Source: Candidatus Marithrix sp. Canyon 246 (GTDB taxonomy: Bacteria; Pseudomonadota; Gammaproteobacteria; Beggiatoales; Beggiatoaceae). Taken from it: a stretch of DNA of 64,000 nucleotides. The notes under the pieces were generated by a model. The model was not told the origin of the DNA. It searched no databases and saw only the letters and a list, made by a program, of their open reading frames with translations. The stretch covers positions 62,001 through 126,000 of the forward strand of contig NZ_MCBX01000044.1 of the NCBI RefSeq assembly GCF_001723685.1. Direction: 5' to 3'. Of this stretch, positions 59,510 through 64,000 are shown piece after piece (position 1 is the stretch's first letter; each line of letters opens with the position of its first letter). The position numbers and the translations under genes were made by a program.

Positions 59510-59848
59510 ATGGATATGCTTATCCTCATTGCTCTGATGAGCCTTTTTATTTACAACTCAGTAGTGAAGAAAGGGAAAGAAAAGAAAGAATTTATCATGA
59601 AAATAGAAGAACAAAAACGGCTTAGTCGTGAAAGAGAAGAAAAAAATATTGCTTTTCATACAAGTAAACAAAATTATGATTCAATTGGAATTGGAATAAT
59701 GCACACATCAAAGCAAAACTACCCCTCTCGTCAAAAAACATCATTAAAAAACTCTTATGCTTCAGAAAAAAAATATTCATCTAAAGATGAATATCTAAAA
59801 TGGCAAAATATTCCATATTTAAATGTAGTCCACGAGATAAAAAGGTAA
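59510..59848 (+). CDS. Small protein with N-terminal membrane helix, unknown
   Basis: A 112-aa ORF: N-terminal hydrophobic segment (LILIALMSLFIYN), then a highly charged, lysine- and serine-rich remainder (KKGKEKKEF, EEQKRLSREREEKN) with two HTSKQNY repeats about 15 residues apart. No family recognised. It may be a real small gene or part of the decaying region that follows. Confidence 0.35.
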   Translation: MDMLILIALMSLFIYNSVVKKGKEKKEFIMKIEEQKRLSREREEKNIAFHTSKQNYDSIGIGIMHTSKQNYPSRQKTSLKNSYASEKKYSSKDEYLKWQNIPYLNVVHEIKR

Positions 59849-59860
59849 AACGTCCAATAA

Positions 59861-60274
59861 AAAATCCATTTCGAGGTCAACCATTAATACGTACACCACA
59901 TAATTCACTTTCTAAACTTGATCCTAAATTACATAATTCCATTCGCCACGTTATTCCTGATAAAAATAAAAAAAATCATAGCACTAACCTTTGATTTATG
60001 TGAACGCACAAAGGAAAGAACAGGTTATGATGCCGCTATTGTCAATTATTTAAGAAAACATCACATCAAAGCCACCTTTTATGCAGGAGATCAACAACTG
60101 GTTGGAGTAGTATGTGTACGTTATCCTTGGCTACGCGGAGCATGTTTAGAATTACTAACAATAGCTCCATCACAACAGTTCTATCAAAAAATGGGTTTTA
60201 TTAAAGTTGGTCAATTAGACGATTTAATTGTTGAAGGCTATAGTGAATTTTTATTGCGTAAACGCGAGAAATAA
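59861..60274 (+). pseudogene. Chimeric remnant: polysaccharide deacetylase start joined to GNAT acetyltransferase end
   Basis: One frame reads PLIRTPHNSLSKLDP to IPDKNKK; across a run of eight A near 59965 the next frame continues IIALTFDLCERTKERTGYD and IKATFYAG, the NodB deacetylase N-terminus. It then turns without a stop into VGVVCVRYPWLRGACLELL, a GNAT core, and jumps to FYQKMGFIKVGQLDDLIVEG, the GNAT C-terminus, missing the acetyl-CoA loop. Neither enzyme can be complete. The 5' limit is approximate. Confidence 0.65.
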
Positions 60275-60276
60275 TC

Positions 60277-60308
60277 AAGCAATGAAATATACCACTTCTA
60301 AATTAAAA
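60277..60308 (+). repeat. 32-bp partial copy of the direct repeat, copy B
   Basis: AAGCAATGAAATATACCACT and 12 more bases match the first part of copies A and C exactly, including the ATG and nine codons (MKYTTSKLK). The match ends 5 bp before the stop of the RloB-like gene. Copies B and C thus bracket the RloAB-like pair in direct orientation. Confidence 0.85.
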
Positions 60309-60313
60309 GCTCA

Positions 60314-60907
60314 TCAATTAAAACAATCTAACACACCCAATTTTTCAAGAAACTTACGAAACGACTGATTTCCGGTGTTTGGATGCGCCGCTTTCATAAT
60401 TTGTTTGAAATCACTCTGATTTTTAAAATATTGTTGTGCATTATCAACCGATTGACTATAACCACGAATCCATTGATCAATATCATTTTTACTTACTATC
60501 TCATTTTGATTCTTTATTGAAGTAAAATGCGCTTTAAGCCAAGATTCAAAAGCACGAATACTCGGTACTAAATAAACCGTGCGTCGGTATGTCTTGGCTT
60601 TATGTTCAAATTCAGAAAATCGCTTGACTATAGTTTTAACATCCATATCTCCTTGAATTAAAATTGCTTCTGCTCGTTCTAAGTTTTTGGTTACACGTTG
60701 TGACTTTAAATCTTTCTCCAGCATGTCAAATCCGCCTCCAAAATCTTCCCCACCCTCATAACAGCGTACAAACAAATTGACCTGACATTGTTCATGCAAT
60801 AGAGAATGTAGCCACTTCATATAAACTTCTTCATAAGCACCTGAGACATAAATCATAAAATATCTTTGTGACTGAAGCTGTTTTGACTTTCTTTTCTTTC
60901 TTGCCAT
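60314..60907 (-). CDS. RloB-like protein (TOPRIM-like nuclease candidate)
   Basis: A 197-aa protein with a basic N-terminus, YFMIYVSGAYEEVYMKWL (in place of the usual G-x-T-E-x-x-Y), an acidic strand ILIQGDMDVKT (the D-x-D position) and PSIRAFESWLKAHF, equivalent to the SNPCFELWLLLHF motif of RloB. RloB pairs with an AAA15-type ATPase in AbiL-like defence systems, and such an ATPase is encoded 6 bp upstream. Remote match; family call is moderate. Confidence 0.6.
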   Translation of the reverse strand: MARKKRKSKQLQSQRYFMIYVSGAYEEVYMKWLHSLLHEQCQVNLFVRCYEGGEDFGGGFDMLEKDLKSQRVTKNLERAEAILIQGDMDVKTIVKRFSEFEHKAKTYRRTVYLVPSIRAFESWLKAHFTSIKNQNEIVSKNDIDQWIRGYSQSVDNAQQYFKNQSDFKQIMKAAHPNTGNQSFRKFLEKLGVLDCFN

Positions 60908-60913
60908 TCCCTA

Positions 60914-62050
60914 TTATTCCTTGCGTAATTGAATAGCCAATTCTTCTAATTCTTCACTTAAAAAAGGTACAGCACCTAGACGACCTAATTTATACTGTTT
61001 ATAAGCATCTCTAACACCACGAAGATTGACAAAGTCTTCAGCACTGCTGATTTTTGTTGCTCCTCGCTGATTTTTTTCAGCCAGAAAAATGGCACGTTTA
61101 CTGCCTACTAAATTCATCAATTCAGTTTGATGAGTGGTAAAAATAAATTGAGGATAAGAATGTTTTTTTTGTAGCCGATTTTTTTTGATGATACGAATAA
61201 TTACTTCCACAATATCGGGGTGAATGGCAGTTTCAATTTCATCTACTAACAATAATCTATTATCTCTCAATGTCAGCAAAATAAAATACAGTAATACATA
61301 AAGCCCCAAGGTACCATGAGATTCACATTCAGGAGGCAACATTTTGCCTAAATCTTGATGATGAAACTGCATAAGCACTTGTCCTTCTAAAAAATCATGC
61401 CGCTGTTCATCAATATTAGAAATATGTAAATCAAAATTACTGATCATCCGGAGTAAAGATTGTTTTAAATCCGCATCTTGCATTAGGTGGTTAGCCACTT
61501 GGTTCAGATAGCTTTCAAAATGTCTGGAAACAATATTGATATTTTTTATATATTTTAAAAATTGTGTTATATAGAGTTGAGTTTTTGCTTTAGGTGATTT
61601 GGCTTTGACTAAATAACTTGATAAATGTAAAGCTTCTTGAGAAGAACTTTCATATTGAAATAATTGCTTTTCAGAGTGAGTTTTATAAGGTATTACCGTT
61701 AAAGATTCATTAAGCGATTCAAGAATATCTTCTTTTATTTGCAGTATATTCTCATACCAAAAACTATTACCATCAATGATAATTTCACATTTTATACGGA
61801 TATGTTTATCCTTATTGCTATGATGGGCAAAAAACAAATGATGAGGAACTGAACCGCCTTGATATAAACTGAAAATATCCCGAAAAAACTCAATCGCATC
61901 AATTAAATTAGTTTTGCCAGAGGCGTTATTTCCAAAAATAATAGCTACATTTGTAGGAGGAAAATTTCTTTTTTCACCACAGAGATCAAACTCAGAGTCT
62001 TCACCAGATTCAAATGAACGAAAATTTTCAATTTCAAAATAAGTCAGCAT
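60914..62050 (-). CDS. AAA15-family ATPase, RloA/AbiLi-like
   Basis: A 378-aa ABC/SMC-type ATPase: N-terminal YFEIENFRSFE, Walker A GNNASGKT (40-47), Walker B LLLVDEIETAIHP and switch His in FTTHQTEL. The middle is a helical insertion. Together with the RloB-like gene that follows it forms a two-gene unit of the AbiL/RloAB kind, proposed to act against phages. Copy C of the 215-bp repeat begins 34 bp upstream of the start. Confidence 0.8.
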   Translation of the reverse strand: MLTYFEIENFRSFESGEDSEFDLCGEKRNFPPTNVAIIFGNNASGKTNLIDAIEFFRDIFSLYQGGSVPHHLFFAHHSNKDKHIRIKCEIIIDGNSFWYENILQIKEDILESLNESLTVIPYKTHSEKQLFQYESSSQEALHLSSYLVKAKSPKAKTQLYITQFLKYIKNINIVSRHFESYLNQVANHLMQDADLKQSLLRMISNFDLHISNIDEQRHDFLEGQVLMQFHHQDLGKMLPPECESHGTLGLYVLLYFILLTLRDNRLLLVDEIETAIHPDIVEVIIRIIKKNRLQKKHSYPQFIFTTHQTELMNLVGSKRAIFLAEKNQRGATKISSAEDFVNLRGVRDAYKQYKLGRLGAVPFLSEELEELAIQLRKE

Positions 62051-62083
62051 AGTTGTTTTCTTCTATCACAAAGAACTTTATAA

Positions 62084-62298
62084 AGTTAAGCAATGAAATA
62101 TACCACTTCTAAATTAAAACAGCGTCTAATAATTGCTATTATTAGTTGCATTTTAAGCTTATTACTGTACAGAATTATTTTTACCGCGTTTAATTCTGTG
62201 TATGGTTTTACAATTTCAAAATTTAATTAAATTAATATACAGTTATTTATTATGATGTTAATTCCAAGTTTAAGATTTATAGGCACAGTAGTTGGTAT
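62084..62298 (+). repeat. 215-bp direct repeat, copy C
   Basis: Identical to 59254-59468. The shared sequence ends at GTTGGTAT; downstream the two copies diverge completely. Perfect identity without coding constraint over its whole length points to recent duplication or gene conversion. Confidence 0.95.
62093..62230 (+). CDS. 45-aa one-helix hydrophobic peptide, copy C
   Basis: Same peptide as at 59263-59400: basic head, about 20 hydrophobic residues, tail ending SKFN. It is divergent from the AAA15 ATPase gene. After its stop a second short ORF begins with ATGATG near 62250 and reads on past the repeat end (to about 62361); its meaning is unknown. Confidence 0.45.
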   Translation: MKYTTSKLKQRLIIAIISCILSLLLYRIIFTAFNSVYGFTISKFN

Positions 62299-62368
62299 CA
62301 ATACTAGTGGTGAGATTATTAGCGGAGTCTTTTACGCCTCAATGCTGATGGAGAACTTTTAGTGTATT

Positions 62369-62383
62369 AAACCTGTCAGGTTT
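62369..62383. repeat. Single copy of the AAACCTGTCAGGTTT palindrome
   Basis: One 15-bp copy, 4 bp from the stop of the SGNH-like gene. Same sequence as at 18832 and as the right half of the paired copies at 42467 and 55214. Confidence 0.75.
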
Positions 62384-62387
62384 GCTA

Positions 62388-63506
62388 CTACCGATAATTT
62401 TGTTGTTCTACGCGAATTTTTGCAAGTTGTTGTTCAATATTTTTAGACTGAAGCAATTTCCCAAAATCATCTGGTATTATTCTATCTGGATGTTTGTATT
62501 CAAAAACACGATCTAGTACATAATCACCTAGTTCTTTTTTGTAGTGAGATGATTCCCAGTACCATTTCATTTGGGTTTTTTTGTCGTTTAAAGGTGGAAC
62601 TTTTTCAGTAGTAAAACTGTTATAACCACTAAAATCCCAAAGTGGAAATGGTGTTTTTCCATGTTTCTTGGCTTGTTGTTCATTGATTCGTACCATTTCG
62701 CGTTTCCATTGTTCAAATTTTTTCCATAAACCCACAGAATCAAGAGCCTCCCAAAGACGAGCATGAGATGGAGAAATTAAAATTCTTAAATCTACATTGT
62801 CACGATAAGCTATGTCGAGCAAACTACGGAAATAGTTTAGGGTTGATTGTTTTCGATTAGTGAATTGATATGGATTCCATACTTTGTTCATATAACTTTC
62901 TTCTACTGAACGAAAAGCTTGTAGATGTCCACCTTGTTTACGGATATTATTTGCATGAAAAGTCCAATGTCGTTGCCCGTTATGTAAATATTCTTCTTCT
63001 ATATGTTGTTTAAATACAGTTTTTATACTGGAAAAAAATGTATCAATGGAAGCTAGAGTTAATAATTGGTTTTGGTTAAAATTAGATTCTTTAAAATCAA
63101 CTTCATTTGGTTCAAATATATTAAACATACGAAAATCAACACCAAGTATGACTTGCTTTTGAAGTTTTATTGAATGAGCATGTTGAAAATAACGTAATAT
63201 TTCATACATGTTACCACTACTTGGACCAATATTATACACAGATTTAACCTGCCATCCGGGATGATTAGGATCAAAACCAAATTCACTACGAGAAGTTCCT
63301 AAAATCACAGCTTCAGGCTTTTGTTCATAAACAGCCATTGCCTTAGCAAGACGTAAGTGGCTAGAAAATTCAGGCTTGTTTTTATTTATACCTTCAATTT
63401 CAGGGCTATTAAATATCCCATAAGGATTAATCAACCAATTGAAACTAATCACAGTTATTACAAAAATAATGCTTAAAATAACCAATATTTTTATATAGTT
63501 TTTCAT
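62388..63506 (-). CDS. SGNH-like membrane-anchored protein, partner of MBOAT acyltransferase
   Basis: A 372-aa protein with an uncleaved N-terminal helix (about 5-25), then VILGTSRSEFGFDPNHPGW, the GxS-type block I of SGNH/DltD/AlgX-like proteins, VILGVDFRMFN, and near the C-terminus WDFSGYNSFT and WYWESSHYKKELGDYVL with the Ser/His environment. Such proteins take acyl groups across the membrane from an MBOAT protein, encoded 11 bp upstream, to modify an exopolysaccharide. Polymer unknown. Confidence 0.75.
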   Translation of the reverse strand: MKNYIKILVILSIIFVITVISFNWLINPYGIFNSPEIEGINKNKPEFSSHLRLAKAMAVYEQKPEAVILGTSRSEFGFDPNHPGWQVKSVYNIGPSSGNMYEILRYFQHAHSIKLQKQVILGVDFRMFNIFEPNEVDFKESNFNQNQLLTLASIDTFFSSIKTVFKQHIEEEYLHNGQRHWTFHANNIRKQGGHLQAFRSVEESYMNKVWNPYQFTNRKQSTLNYFRSLLDIAYRDNVDLRILISPSHARLWEALDSVGLWKKFEQWKREMVRINEQQAKKHGKTPFPLWDFSGYNSFTTEKVPPLNDKKTQMKWYWESSHYKKELGDYVLDRVFEYKHPDRIIPDDFGKLLQSKNIEQQLAKIRVEQQNYR

Positions 63507-63517
63507 AGTCGGATCCT

Positions 63518-64000
63518 TTAAAATTGAAAATACAAAAATTCACTAACACGAGTTAAACTAAGCACTGCAACTGTTGCAACTAAAGCCATACTAACAGCCC
63601 ATGCTGGTGAAGCTTGCCATTGCCATCTTATTTTTCCATACATAAATTGTTGAGTATTTGGCATAAACCAAACTATTAATAAAGTAAAGAAAATATTAAT
63701 AACCCAGAATTTATTAAAACCTGTCACCATAATTTCAAAACCTATCCCAAGATTTTCCAAAACAGCTAATGATCCAGCTTTTTGTAACCATGCTAACGGC
63801 AAAGAAAAACCATTAACCCCACTCATACCTTCTAAAACCATCATCGCGCCACCAAAACTTTCAGCTCGAAAAAATACCCAAGCTACTACAACAGCCATAA
63901 AAGTAATAAGCAGCGACAATCCTCTGCCCCACCAACTAGAACAACTTAAATCATGCCCCAAAGCGCGACGTAAAGTTCGCCATCCATGATTAATCATCAA
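63518..64000 (-). CDS. MBOAT-family O-acyltransferase, C-terminal part
   Basis: 160 codons of the C-terminal end of an AlgI-type MBOAT protein; the frame is open to base 64000, so the gene starts outside the window (usual length about 470). Visible are INHGWRTLRRALG, the helix AVVVAWVFFRAESFGGAMMVL typical of AlgI-like proteins, and two to three further hydrophobic helices. It and the SGNH-like gene form an O-acetylation module. Confidence 0.85.
   Translation of the reverse strand: MMINHGWRTLRRALGHDLSCSSWWGRGLSLLITFMAVVVAWVFFRAESFGGAMMVLEGMSGVNGFSLPLAWLQKAGSLAVLENLGIGFEIMVTGFNKFWVINIFFTLLIVWFMPNTQQFMYGKIRWQWQASPAWAVSMALVATVAVLSLTRVSEFLYFQF

Larger units (their letters stand above)
62051..62387. 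other. Gap holding repeat copy C and a single palindrome
   Basis: Most of this 337-bp gap is copy C of the 215-bp repeat with its 45-codon ORF. The rest after 62298 differs from what follows copy A. A single AAACCTGTCAGGTTT palindrome lies at 62369-62383, next to the stop of the SGNH-like gene, and may help to end its transcript. Confidence 0.8.

Overview
The window reads as chromosomal DNA of an AT-rich, free-living sulfur-oxidising gammaproteobacterium. The relationship to Beggiatoaceae/Thiotrichales is an inference: the lpx/bam/rseP/dxr/cdsA/uppS/frr/pyrH/tsf/rpsB gene order is gammaproteobacterial, a Sat-type ATP sulfurylase fits sulfur metabolism, a NifA with the typical C-terminus indicates nitrogen fixation, and the many intergenic palindromes and decayed modular secreted genes are what I would expect of that group. 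Nothing here fixes the genus.

Layout. 1-3.6 kb: nadC (5' end outside the window), a DUF29 gene, two tandem small paralogs of unknown family, beta carbonic anhydrase and a Sel1-repeat protein. 3.6-9.6 kb: a large secreted deacetylase-like protein, then a tightly overlapping minus-strand set dksA-folA-unknown-nifA. 9.7-12.7 kb: mlaD-mlaC-mlaB joined to a YadG/YadH-type ABC exporter, without mlaFE. 13-16.9 kb: thiD-thiE-hemL, then a Panacea-domain antitoxin and a candidate toxin with its own promoter and a hairpin in its leader. 17-29.7 kb: FadL-type porin, aceEF, a RodZ-like C-terminal-domain protein, a broken C-type lectin gene, ispB, msrAB, pdxA, tRNA-Asn, tRNA-Pro, murA. 29.7-44.1 kb: one long minus-strand housekeeping block from rpsB to lpxB plus an unknown gene. 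44.2-53.9 kb: map, a haem-binding lipoprotein, fatty acid desaturase, comM-ubiK-queH-sensor operon, an RND/MMPL exporter with a LolA-like partner. 53.9-64 kb: accessory region with palindromes, broken LamG and DUF3368 genes, sat, a ClpX paralog, murJ, a RloAB-like ATPase/TOPRIM-like pair bracketed by direct repeats, and a polysaccharide O-acetylation pair (SGNH-like protein and the end of an MBOAT protein).

The most unusual signals are in the accessory parts. A 215-bp perfect direct repeat encodes a 45-aa one-helix peptide, and one full copy plus a 32-bp partial copy bracket the RloAB-like pair. At least five accessory genes (HEPN, lectin, LamG, DUF3368, NodB/GNAT) look as though internal pieces were cut out, leaving recognisable 5' and 3' ends, often frameshifted. 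Two of them share the same signal peptide and the same 3' tail around different central domains. A palindromic 15-mer built on AACCTG-A/T-CAGGTT recurs in at least seven gaps, as single copies or as pairs that form terminator-like hairpins.
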